13,170 nucleotides of DNA from Vicinamibacteria bacterium (GTDB lineage Bacteria; Acidobacteriota; Vicinamibacteria; Vicinamibacterales; 2-12-FULL-66-21): NCBI GenBank assembly GCA_025937075.1, contig JAICSD010000071.1, forward strand, positions 1 to 13,170, given 5' to 3'. Shown here piece by piece: positions 6,616 through 12,208 of this stretch; the stretch's first letter is position 1, and each line of letters starts with the position of its first letter. The notes below the pieces were generated by a model. That model was not told the DNA's origin, did no database searches, and was given only the letters and a program-made list of their open reading frames with translations. Both the position numbers and the translations under genes were made by a program.

Positions 6616-7079
6616 GCGTGCTCCATGTACTCTTTGAGTGCCGCGAGGGACGCGCGCCAGCCGTGCCCGATGACGCCGTAGTAGCGCTGCCAGCGCGGCG
6701 TGTCGTCGACACCATTCTGACGGACGGTCAGGCGGCAGCCGGGGCCGTCCATTTCGCAGCGCACTTCGAGTGTCATGGGTCCCAGCGGCTCACTGTCTGG
6801 CGGGAGCCACCACGCATCGGCAACGAACAACTCCTTGCCGCTGACGTATTCGGCCACGGTGCCGTGGAACACCCCCCCGAGCCGTCCGAGCACTTCGTCC
6901 GGTTCGGGCGACGGCGCCCATTCGACCGCGTACACGCCGAGCACGCGCGGGGTCGTCACGGAGCGGACGACTTGCCACCAGCGTGCGAGCGCCTGCGGAT
7001 CGAAGAACGCGGCAAGGACCCGCGTCGGCGCGGCGTTGATCATGAGGGAGTATTCGAATCCGGCAGGCCCGCCAGGCAT
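6612..7079 (-). CDS. SRPBCC/AHSA1-like small-molecule binding domain protein
   Basis: The 155-residue protein has the START-like (SRPBCC, AHSA1/CalC) pattern. An N-terminal strand FEYSLMINAAPTRVLAAF is followed by FDPQALARWW, then Gly- and Glu-rich strands (GGVFHGTVAEYVSGKELFVADAW, PMTLEVRCEM), a strand CRLTVRQNGVDD, and a long C-terminal helix, YYGVIGHGWRASLAALKEYMEH. The fold makes a hydrophobic cavity; bacterial members have varied or unknown ligands. It is the first gene of a pair with the APC permease (ATGA overlap at 6612-6615). That suggests a shared small-molecule substrate, but this is speculation. The start ATG at 7079 has no Shine-Dalgarno but has TACTAT 7 nt upstream. It diverges from the mbfA-like gene across an inverted repeat. 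Confidence 0.8.
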   Translation of the reverse strand: MPGGPAGFEYSLMINAAPTRVLAAFFDPQALARWWQVVRSVTTPRVLGVYAVEWAPSPEPDEVLGRLGGVFHGTVAEYVSGKELFVADAWWLPPDSEPLGPMTLEVRCEMDGPGCRLTVRQNGVDDTPRWQRYYGVIGHGWRASLAALKEYMEHA

Positions 7080-7086
7080 CGGTCAG

Positions 7087-7092
7087 ATAGTA
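7087..7092 (-). promoter_or_regulatory. -10-like TACTAT for the SRPBCC-permease operon
   Basis: TACTAT on the minus strand ends 7 nt before the ATG at 7079, placing a transcription start at or very near the start codon. The matching -35 position falls inside the inverted repeat at 7099-7117. Activity is inferred from position only. Confidence 0.3.
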
Positions 7093-7098
7093 AACCGC

Positions 7099-7117
7099 GA
7101 GGAGGTCTAACCTCCTC
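7099..7117. promoter_or_regulatory. Operator-like inverted repeat between mbfA-like and SRPBCC genes
   Basis: GAGGAGGTCTAACCTCCTC is a perfect inverted repeat with 8-bp arms and a 3-nt centre (CTA). It lies midway between the two divergent genes and about 30 bp upstream of both proposed transcription starts (near 7079 and 7139), where a dimeric regulator could block both -35 regions. The right part contains CTAACCT, which resembles a DtxR/IdeR half-site, but the half-site spacing does not fit the 19-bp DtxR consensus. It could also form an RNA hairpin if transcription starts upstream of it. Confidence 0.45.
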
Positions 7118-7126
7118 TGGGTGGAA

Positions 7127-7132
7127 TATCCT
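7127..7132 (+). promoter_or_regulatory. -10-like TATCCT for the mbfA-like gene
   Basis: TATCCT ends 6 nt before the ATG at 7139 and would yield a leaderless mRNA. If this is used, the GTG at 7121 cannot be the start. Inferred from position; the match to TATAAT is 4 of 6. Confidence 0.3.
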
Positions 7133-7138
7133 GATCCG

Positions 7139-8254
7139 ATGGACGCCGAAACACCTCAGGCGGACGCGACCTGGGACGAGCACTACTGCGACGAGAAGGA
7201 CGCGGCCTTTCTCTATCGCGAGCTCGCGAAGGTCGAACGCGACGCCGCGCGGCGCGATCTCTTCGAGCGCCTCGCCGTCGTCGAGGATCGCCACGTGACG
7301 CGCTGGGAGGAGCTGTTCGCCGGGGCCCGTCGACCGCTGCCGGCCTACGTGACGTCGCGGCGCACGCGCGGGCTCGCGTGGGTGGCGAAGGTGTTCGGTC
7401 CGTCCACCGTCCTGCCGCTCGTGCTCGCCGAAGAGGGACGCGAGGTCCAGGCGTACCTCGGCCTGGCGCGCCACTCGACGCACCAGCAGACGCACAAGGC
7501 GGCCATCGACATCGCGTCGGATTCGGCCGTCCATGCACGCGAGCTGTCCGAGATCATGGGGCGGGAAGGGGAGCCGTGGCACGTTGGGGGCGCCGGCGGG
7601 ATGCTGCGCAGCGTCGTGTACGGCTTCAACGACGGGCTGACGGCGAATTTCGGGCTGGTCGCGGGCATCATCGGCGCCAACGTCGCGCCGCACATCGTCA
7701 TCATCAGCGGGATTTCAGGCGCGCTCGCGGACGCGCTGTCGATGGGATCGAGCGGGTATCTCGCGGCGAAGAGCGAAGCGGAGGTCCAGGCGCACCAGAT
7801 CGAGATGGAGCGCCACGAGATGCGGCTCATGCCGGATCTCGAGGAGGACGAGCTGGCGCTGATCTACGAGGCGAAAGGGCTGCCGAAGGAGCAGGCGCGC
7901 GCCACGGCGAAGACGATCATGCAGGATCCCGCCCGCGCGCTGGAGACGCAGGTGCGCGAGGAATTGAACATCCATCCCGCGGAGCTGGCGCCGCTCAAGG
8001 ACGGCGTGGTCACGGGTACGGCAACCGCGGTCGGGGCCTGCATCCCGATCGTGCCCTTCCTCCTGCTCTCGCACAACACGGCGGTGTGGATCTCGCTCGC
8101 GATCAGCATGCTGGCGCACTTCGGCATCGGCGCGGCCCGCAGCATGTTCACTGGCCGCAGCGTGTGGGCCAGCGGCCGCGACATGTTCGTCGTCGGCTTC
8201 GGCGTCGCGGCGGTCGGTTATGTGATTGGGGAGCTGATTACGAAATTCCTGTGA
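7139..8254 (+). CDS. mbfA: MbfA-like fusion of a ferritin-like domain and a VIT1/CCC1 transporter
   Basis: The 371-residue protein joins a rubrerythrin/ferritin-like four-helix domain (about residues 10-140) to a VIT1/CCC1 membrane domain (about 150-371). In the first part E19 and the ExxH pair E49/H52 occupy metal-ligand positions. The last ligand helix reads DSAVHAREL, where the usual ExxH Glu is Ser. The second part shows VYGFNDGLTANFGLVAG (first helix with its Asp), SGALADALSMGSSGYLAAKSE, the Glu-rich cytoplasmic hinge, and three C-terminal hydrophobic helices. This architecture is MbfA of alphaproteobacteria, an inner-membrane iron exporter protecting against iron and peroxide stress. 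Mn2+ is also possible for VIT1 relatives. A GTG at 7121 would add 6 residues. It diverges from the SRPBCC-permease pair and is followed by a hairpin. Confidence 0.88.
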   Translation: MDAETPQADATWDEHYCDEKDAAFLYRELAKVERDAARRDLFERLAVVEDRHVTRWEELFAGARRPLPAYVTSRRTRGLAWVAKVFGPSTVLPLVLAEEGREVQAYLGLARHSTHQQTHKAAIDIASDSAVHARELSEIMGREGEPWHVGGAGGMLRSVVYGFNDGLTANFGLVAGIIGANVAPHIVIISGISGALADALSMGSSGYLAAKSEAEVQAHQIEMERHEMRLMPDLEEDELALIYEAKGLPKEQARATAKTIMQDPARALETQVREELNIHPAELAPLKDGVVTGTATAVGACIPIVPFLLLSHNTAVWISLAISMLAHFGIGAARSMFTGRSVWASGRDMFVVGFGVAAVGYVIGELITKFL

Positions 8255-8256
8255 AT

Positions 8257-8277
8257 GGCGGCCCTGAACGGGCCGCC
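8257..8277. terminator. Hairpin in the convergent gap after the mbfA-like gene
   Basis: GGCGGCCC and GGGCCGCC form an 8-bp stem with a 5-nt loop (TGAAC), 2 nt after the mbfA-like stop and 15 nt from the stop of the convergent cytochrome gene. Being symmetric, it could end transcription from both sides, although there is no T-tract. The same GCGGCCC/GGGCCGC stem recurs at 9655-9675, so it may instead be a small REP-like element. Confidence 0.4.
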
Positions 8278-8292
8278 CCACGATCAGACGAT

Positions 8293-8745
8293 CTATGGGT
8301 GCTCGCGGAGGGTCTGCACGTACGTGACGATCGACCAGATCTGCTCTTTGGTCAGCGAGTCCTTCTGCGCGGGCATCTTCGGCTTCTTTCGCCCGTTGAA
8401 GATCTTGTAGAAGACGACGCCGTCGGGATTCCGCGCGGCGCGGCGCGCGACGGTGAGATCCATGTCCTGCTGCGCGTCGGGATCCGCGTCTGGTCCGTCC
8501 CCCTTGCCGCCGGGACCGTGGCACTTCTTGCACGTCTTCTCGAACAGCTGCTTGCCGGTGGTGAGCGCCTGCTGAGTGCCCGCGAGCGGATTCTTTTCGT
8601 CGGCAGCGTTCTGCGGAATCGTCCAGCCGCCCGGACGTGAAGGCTGAGCCTCGTTGCCTGCGTTCTGCCGCGGCGTCGCGCCAACGACGGCAATGGTCGC
8701 GGCGAACACGGCCGCAACACTCCACACACCTCGACATCCGAGCAT
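8293..8745 (-). CDS. Small secreted class I c-type cytochrome
   Basis: Counted from the ATG at 8745 the product has 150 residues. The N-terminus MLGCRGVWSVAAVFAATIAVVGA is a Sec signal peptide, as expected for periplasmic haem attachment. A Pro/Gln-rich linker follows, then one mono-haem domain: CKKCH at about residues 72-76 binds the haem and supplies the proximal His, and the Met in KPKMPAQ (about 124) is the likely sixth ligand. The closing helix SLTKEQIWSIVTYVQTL is typical. It probably carries electrons in the periplasm; the partner is unknown. The frame runs upstream to 8841, but those residues are not signal-like. The ATG at 8760 is an alternative. The start at 8745 has TATCAT 6 nt upstream and no Shine-Dalgarno. 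It diverges from the LOG-family gene. Confidence 0.85.
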   Translation of the reverse strand: MLGCRGVWSVAAVFAATIAVVGATPRQNAGNEAQPSRPGGWTIPQNAADEKNPLAGTQQALTTGKQLFEKTCKKCHGPGGKGDGPDADPDAQQDMDLTVARRAARNPDGVVFYKIFNGRKKPKMPAQKDSLTKEQIWSIVTYVQTLREHP

Positions 8746-8751
8746 GACGCA

Positions 8752-8761
8752 ATGATACATT
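8752..8761. promoter_or_regulatory. Overlapping divergent -10-like boxes for cytochrome c and LOG genes
   Basis: In this AT-rich island, TATCAT on the minus strand (8757-8752) lies 6 nt before the cytochrome ATG. TACATT on the plus strand (8756-8761), with TG one base upstream (an extended -10), lies 9 nt before the LOG-family ATG. The boxes share 2 nt. TCGACA at 8731-8736 is a possible -35 for the plus strand with a 19-nt spacer. Both mRNAs would be leaderless or nearly so. Confidence 0.4.
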
Positions 8762-8770
8762 TTTTGAAGT

Positions 8771-9625
8771 ATGAACAACCAGCCGCTCGCGTACCATGAT
8801 CGCGACTTCCTCGAGAGCGAAGAGGCGCGTCCGATTCGCATTCTCGCCGAGTATCTGGAGCCGCTCCGGCGATTTCGCGAGCAGGGTATTCAGGATACGG
8901 TGGTGTTCTTCGGATCGGCGCGCGTGCACAGCCGCGAGCGCGCCGAGCGCGCGCTCGAACGGTTGCAGCGCGGACGCCGGGGGGACAACTACGCGTCGGC
9001 CCTGAAGCGCGGACGCAAGGCCGTCGAGTGGTCGCGCTACTACGAGGACGCGCGCGTGCTCGCCCACGAGCTGACGCGGTGGAGCCTTTCGCTGAACACG
9101 CCGCTGCACCGTTTCGTCGTCTGCTCGGGAGGCGGTCCCGGCATCATGGAAGCCGCGAACCGCGGCGCGCACGAAGCGGGCGGAAAGACCATCGGGCTCA
9201 ACATCAGGCTGCCGTTCGAACAAGGCGCGAACCGCTACATCACCCAGGGACTCCACTTCGAGTTCCACTACTTCTTCATGCGGAAGTTCTGGTTCGCGTA
9301 TCTCGCCAAGGCGCTCGTGATCTTTCCCGGCGGGTTCGGCACGCTCGACGAGATGTTCGAGATCCTGACGCTGGCGCAGACGCGCAAGCTGTCGAAGGAG
9401 ATGTGCGTCATCCTGTATGGTCGCTCGTACTGGGAGCAGATCCTGGAGCTCGAGCCGATGGTGGAGTGGGGCGCGATCAATTCAGCGGATCTCGACCTGC
9501 TGCAGCACGTCGACACGCCCAAGCAGGCGTTGGACCGTTTGAAAGAACATCTGATCGCCTACCATCTGGTGCCAGAGACGGCACAGGAGAAGATGGCGCC
9601 GGGGATTGCGAAAACGCGGGGATGA
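8771..9625 (+). CDS. LOG family protein (nucleotide 5'-monophosphate phosphoribohydrolase-like)
   Basis: The 284-residue product has the LOG/'lysine decarboxylase-like' Rossmann fold. VVFFGSAR (about 44-51) is the first strand and nucleotide loop, SGGGPGIMEAANRGA (about 119-133) is the binding loop, and the signature PGGFGTLDE (about 186-194) carries the catalytic Glu region. LOG enzymes release the free base and ribose 5-phosphate from nucleoside monophosphates (cytokinin activation in plants, nucleotide turnover in bacteria such as PpnN). The old label 'lysine decarboxylase' is wrong for this family. It is longer than the 190-residue minimal LOG, with an extra N-terminal segment and an Arg-rich insertion near residues 55-85. 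No Shine-Dalgarno is visible. It diverges from the cytochrome and is followed by a DinB-like gene on the same strand. Confidence 0.9.
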   Translation: MNNQPLAYHDRDFLESEEARPIRILAEYLEPLRRFREQGIQDTVVFFGSARVHSRERAERALERLQRGRRGDNYASALKRGRKAVEWSRYYEDARVLAHELTRWSLSLNTPLHRFVVCSGGGPGIMEAANRGAHEAGGKTIGLNIRLPFEQGANRYITQGLHFEFHYFFMRKFWFAYLAKALVIFPGGFGTLDEMFEILTLAQTRKLSKEMCVILYGRSYWEQILELEPMVEWGAINSADLDLLQHVDTPKQALDRLKEHLIAYHLVPETAQEKMAPGIAKTRG

Positions 9626-9654
9626 CGCGGCCGTGAAAGGACCCTGCCACGTAG

Positions 9655-9675
9655 CGCGGCCCTTTCAGGGCCGCG
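9655..9675. repeat. GC-rich hairpin between LOG and DinB-like genes
   Basis: A perfect 9-bp stem (CGCGGCCCT with AGGGCCGCG) with a 3-nt loop lies 30 nt after the LOG stop and 14 nt before the DinB-like start. Its core GCGGCCC/GGGCCGC matches the hairpin at 8257-8277 with the same overall length. It may limit readthrough or mark a small repeated element. Confidence 0.45.
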
Positions 9676-9682
9676 AAAGGAG
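9676..9682 (+). promoter_or_regulatory. Shine-Dalgarno deciding the DinB-like start
   Basis: AAAGGAG lies about 7 nt before the ATG at 9690. The open frame extends upstream to 9606, across the hairpin and into the LOG gene, but those residues are not family-like. This site therefore fixes the start at 9690. Confidence 0.6.
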
Positions 9683-9689
9683 CATTTCG

Positions 9690-10172
9690 ATGGAACGATC
9701 GGAACGCGAGCAGTTGATCGCGCAATACAAGGACGGCTACCGCGAAGTCGCCGACGCGCTCCTGAAGATCACGCCGGAGGAGCTCGATGCGTCGCCAGGA
9801 CCCGGCAAGTGGTCGGCCCGGCAGATCGTTCATCACCTCGCGGACAGCGAGATGACGTCGGCGGTGCGCTTCCGCCTCCTCGTCGCGGAAGATCGGCCGG
9901 CCATCAAGGGCTACGACCAGGACGAGTTCGCCCGGCGGCTGCACTACGATCGGCCATACGACGCGTCCCTCGAGCTGTTCCGCGCGGTGCGCGCGAGTAC
10001 GGCCGAGCTGATGGCGCGCCTCACCGAAGGGGAATGGCTTCGCGAAGGGACGCACTCCGAAATGGGCCACTACGGCCTCGACACGTGGCTCCGGATCTAC
10101 GCCGCCCACGCGCATAGGCACGCGTCGCAGATCCGGACGGCGCGCGCGTCGTTGAAGGAATCGGTGAAGTAG
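9690..10172 (+). CDS. DinB/YfiT-like metal-binding four-helix protein
   Basis: The 160-residue product fits the DinB superfamily. After a first helix, the motif PGPGKWSARQIVHHLADSE (about 36-54) gives the first metal-ligand His (H48 or H49) and its neighbouring Asp. The C-terminal helix motif AAHAHRHASQI gives the paired His residues that complete the metal site. The YKDGYREV beginning and RPAIKGYDQDEF loop resemble the YfiT/BstA-like branch, whose members act as thiol S-transferases or putative metal-dependent hydrolases. The exact reaction cannot be read from the sequence. It is cytoplasmic, with no signal peptide. It follows the LOG gene by 64 nt with a hairpin between and has its own Shine-Dalgarno, so cotranscription is possible but not certain. 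Confidence 0.85.
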   Translation: MERSEREQLIAQYKDGYREVADALLKITPEELDASPGPGKWSARQIVHHLADSEMTSAVRFRLLVAEDRPAIKGYDQDEFARRLHYDRPYDASLELFRAVRASTAELMARLTEGEWLREGTHSEMGHYGLDTWLRIYAAHAHRHASQIRTARASLKESVK

Positions 10173-10185
10173 CCGTCGCTGCCGG

Positions 10186-11352
10186 CTAGTACAGCAGGAA
10201 TCGCTGGCGCAGCTCCCGAAACGCGTCCTCGCTGCGGCGCCATTCGTCTGTGAGGACGCCGACGTCGCGGCCAGCGTCGAGCGTGGTGCGGAGCCGATCG
10301 GATCCGTAGAGGATGTCGATCGGCCATTTGTCGTGTTCGTACTCGTACGGCGGGTTGCGCCACGCGAAGCGATCCGGCGCCTGACGGTGCAGCGCGGCAA
10401 GCAGCTCGACGCCCGCTCTGAGCGGCGCGAATGTCCGCCGATCCGTGACGTGCACCTGGCAGCCGCCGCACGTCTCCTTCGCGTGCTTGTGGAACGTTGG
10501 CTCGAACACGACGGGCCGGAAGTGGACGCCCGGAAGCTTCTTGGCGTTCATCTCGTCCGCCAGGCGCTCGCCGTCGATCCACGGTGCGCCAATCAGCTCG
10601 AACGGACGGGTCGTCCCGCGCCCCTCCGAAATCATCGTCCCCTCGAAGAGCACGGCCCCGGGATACACGATCGCGGTGTCCAGCGTCGGAATGTTCGGAG
10701 ACGGGAGCACCCACGGCAGACCGGTGTCGTCGAAGTACGTCGACCGCTGCCAGCCGTCCATCGGGACCACATCGACCGCAGCCGTCAGCCCGAAGTGATC
10801 GTTGAAGAGGCGCGCCAGTTCGCCGATCGTCATACCGTGCCGCATCGGGATCGGGAACTGCCCGACGAACGAGGCATACGCCGGGTCCAGCGTGGCGCCT
10901 TCGACCTGTTCGCCTCCGATCGGATTGGGACGGTCGCAGACGATGACGCGGATGCCGTTTCGTCTCGCGGCGCGCAGGCAGTTCGCCATCGTGTAGATGT
11001 AGGTGTAGATGCGCGTGCCCACGTCCTGGAGATCGACGACGAGGACATCGAGGTCCGCGAGCATCTCACGCGTCGGCTCGCGCGTCTCGCTGTAGAGCGA
11101 GTAGATCGGCACGCGCCAACTTGCGTGCCTCGCATGGGGCGATTCGATCATGTTCTCCTGCAGGTCCGATCGAAAGCCGTGCTGCGGACCGAAGATGGCG
11201 CCGAGCTTCCAGTCGGCCGCGGCAGCGAAGCGCTCGACGGCATGCCGGAAGCGCGCGTCGATGGACGCCGGGTTACACACGAGACCGACGCGCTGCCCCT
11301 GAATCAAGTCTTCGTCGGGGCCTTCGAGCAGACGATCGACGCCAAGGCGCAT
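10186..11352 (-). CDS. namZ: NamZ/DUF1343 family protein (exo-beta-N-acetylmuramidase-like)
   Basis: The 388-residue protein carries the DUF1343 landmarks: GLVCNPASID near the N-terminus, IFGPQHGFRSDLQENMIES, DVLVVDLQDVGTRIYTYIYTM, CDRPNPIGG, the late LPSPNIPTLDTAIVYPG, and EGTMISEGRGTTRPFE. NamZ of Bacillus subtilis (family GH171) removes terminal N-acetylmuramic acid from peptidoglycan fragments during cell-wall recycling. Characterised NamZ is secreted. Here the start reads MRLGVDRLLEGPDEDLIQGQ with no hydrophobic signal, so this copy may work in the cytoplasm or its start may be elsewhere. Only 48 nt separate it from the upstream GRAM-like gene, but a perfect TATAAT lies 7 nt before its ATG. 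No MurNAc kinase, transporter or etherase gene is nearby. Confidence 0.88.
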   Translation of the reverse strand: MRLGVDRLLEGPDEDLIQGQRVGLVCNPASIDARFRHAVERFAAAADWKLGAIFGPQHGFRSDLQENMIESPHARHASWRVPIYSLYSETREPTREMLADLDVLVVDLQDVGTRIYTYIYTMANCLRAARRNGIRVIVCDRPNPIGGEQVEGATLDPAYASFVGQFPIPMRHGMTIGELARLFNDHFGLTAAVDVVPMDGWQRSTYFDDTGLPWVLPSPNIPTLDTAIVYPGAVLFEGTMISEGRGTTRPFELIGAPWIDGERLADEMNAKKLPGVHFRPVVFEPTFHKHAKETCGGCQVHVTDRRTFAPLRAGVELLAALHRQAPDRFAWRNPPYEYEHDKWPIDILYGSDRLRTTLDAGRDVGVLTDEWRRSEDAFRELRQRFLLY

Positions 11353-11359
11353 GCGCGGA

Positions 11360-11365
11360 ATTATA
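11360..11365 (-). promoter_or_regulatory. Consensus -10 box TATAAT 7 nt before the NamZ-like start
   Basis: The minus strand reads TATAAT followed by 7 nt and the ATG at 11352. In this GC-rich context a perfect -10 so close to the start codon suggests transcription begins at or next to the ATG. No clear -35 is seen, and there is no Shine-Dalgarno. Confidence 0.5.
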
Positions 11366-11400
11366 CGAGCAATATCGTGGCAGAGACGCTGCCGTGACGC

Positions 11401-11946
11401 TTACGGTCTTCGCATAAGATGGCGCGCGAGCGCGGCGGCCGACAGCGCGTCGGCGTACGTGTTGAAGCGGAAGCGGTAGACCGCGTCCACGTCGCTGCGC
11501 GCGGCGAGCAGGTCGCGCTCGTGTTCGGCGATGCGCGAGACGGCGTGCAAGGGGATCTTGCTGACGACGCCGGCGCCCACGAACACGGCTCGGCTGCGGG
11601 TGAGCAGCAGACGCCCGGCCGGTGAGCCGGCAACGTCGGGCATCGAGGCGGGGGCGCTGTAGTGGCAGACCTCGTGCGCGACGACGCGATGAGAGGTCTC
11701 GACGATGGGGACCGAGCCCTGCTGCAGATTCGTAACGAGCGCGATCAGCGCGTCGAAACCCTCCAGCATCTCCTCCTCGAGTTCGACGTCTTCGTCGGGG
11801 CGGAACTCCGAGGTGAGCCGCTCGCGCAAGTCGATGAGCGCACGCGCATCGAGGGACGGAAGGGCTGTTGCCCAGTCCGCTCTCCACTTCTGTCGCGCCG
11901 TAGGGCGCCGTGCGCGGCGGCGCGCTACCCAGCCGAAGAGCCGCAT
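11401..11946 (-). CDS. Hypothetical protein with a C-terminal GRAM/PH-like domain
   Basis: The 181-residue product has an Arg-rich N-terminus (MRLFGWVARRRARRP), an acidic helical middle (RPDEDVELEEEMLEGFDALIALV) and a beta-rich C-terminal half. That half reads HEVCHYSAPASMPD, AGRLLLTRSRAVFVGAG, SKIPLHAVSRIAE, DAVYRFRFNTYADALSAAALARHL. The order 'small head, GxLxLTxxRxxFxG, basic loop with I..V..I, F.F.....A......' is the pattern of GRAM/bacterial PH domains, which often bind lipids or act in membrane stress responses. No membrane segment is seen, so it would be cytoplasmic or peripheral. I do not recognise a named family and the domain call is by eye. It shares a direction with the NamZ-like gene and diverges from the ParA-like gene. 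Confidence 0.65.
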   Translation of the reverse strand: MRLFGWVARRRARRPTARQKWRADWATALPSLDARALIDLRERLTSEFRPDEDVELEEEMLEGFDALIALVTNLQQGSVPIVETSHRVVAHEVCHYSAPASMPDVAGSPAGRLLLTRSRAVFVGAGVVSKIPLHAVSRIAEHERDLLAARSDVDAVYRFRFNTYADALSAAALARHLMRRP

Positions 11947-11986
11947 CCCGGGATCGAGTCGAATGAGGCGACGAAGTCGCGTGCGG

Positions 11987-12006
11987 CTTCCGCCTTCAGG
12001 CGGAAG
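11987..12006. repeat. CTTCCGCC hairpin, possible copy of a clade repeat
   Basis: CTTCCGCCTTCAGGCGGAAG is a perfect 8-bp stem with a 4-nt loop. Read on the minus strand the neighbourhood encodes VFRLKAEAA, a peptide I associate with highly repeated spurious frames in acidobacterial genomes. Only one copy is in this window, so the repeat status rests on recollection. Confidence 0.35.
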
Positions 12007-12194
12007 ACGATCCGGATAGGTGTCGTGTTTTCCAACTCTGTGCCGTTGGCCGAGTTTGATCCGTGGTCGCGCGTTTGGTCAAGGGCCGAGGTGGTTTCAT
12101 CCGTGATCGCCGTGGCGCCGTCATTGCAGCCCCGCGCCGCGACGGCACGAAACGCTGCGGGCCCGAACCGGGCGCCCGACCAGCCGCGGCGGCA

Positions 12195-12200
12195 TAGTTT
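12195..12200 (+). promoter_or_regulatory. -10-like TAGTTT before the ParA-like gene
   Basis: TAGTTT ends 8 nt before the ATG at 12209, in the same arrangement as other first genes here, and there is no Shine-Dalgarno. The match to TATAAT is weak. Confidence 0.25.
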
Positions 12201-12208
12201 TGGATAGA

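Larger units (their letters stand above)
11947..12208. other. 262-nt divergent intergenic region
   Basis: This gap separates the GRAM-like and ParA-like genes. Its left part holds the hairpin repeat at 11987-12006. The right part has TAGTTT 8 nt before the ParA-like start. An open frame of 97 codons on the minus strand covers most of it, but it has no coding character. I see no parS-like palindrome or RNA gene. Confidence 0.4.

Noticed and set aside
7099..7117. Palindrome read as a DtxR/IdeR box
   Set aside because: It shares CTAACCT, but the arms are 3 nt apart where the DtxR consensus needs 7, so no regulator is assigned.
7715..9268. A 517-codon minus-strand frame antisense to the mbfA-like and LOG genes
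   Set aside because: It has no family-like segments and an Arg/His-rich composition. It is a shadow of three well-supported genes in this GC-rich DNA.
8771..9625. Lysine decarboxylase
   Set aside because: The PGGxGTxxE motif identifies the LOG phosphoribohydrolase family. No PLP-binding decarboxylase features are present.
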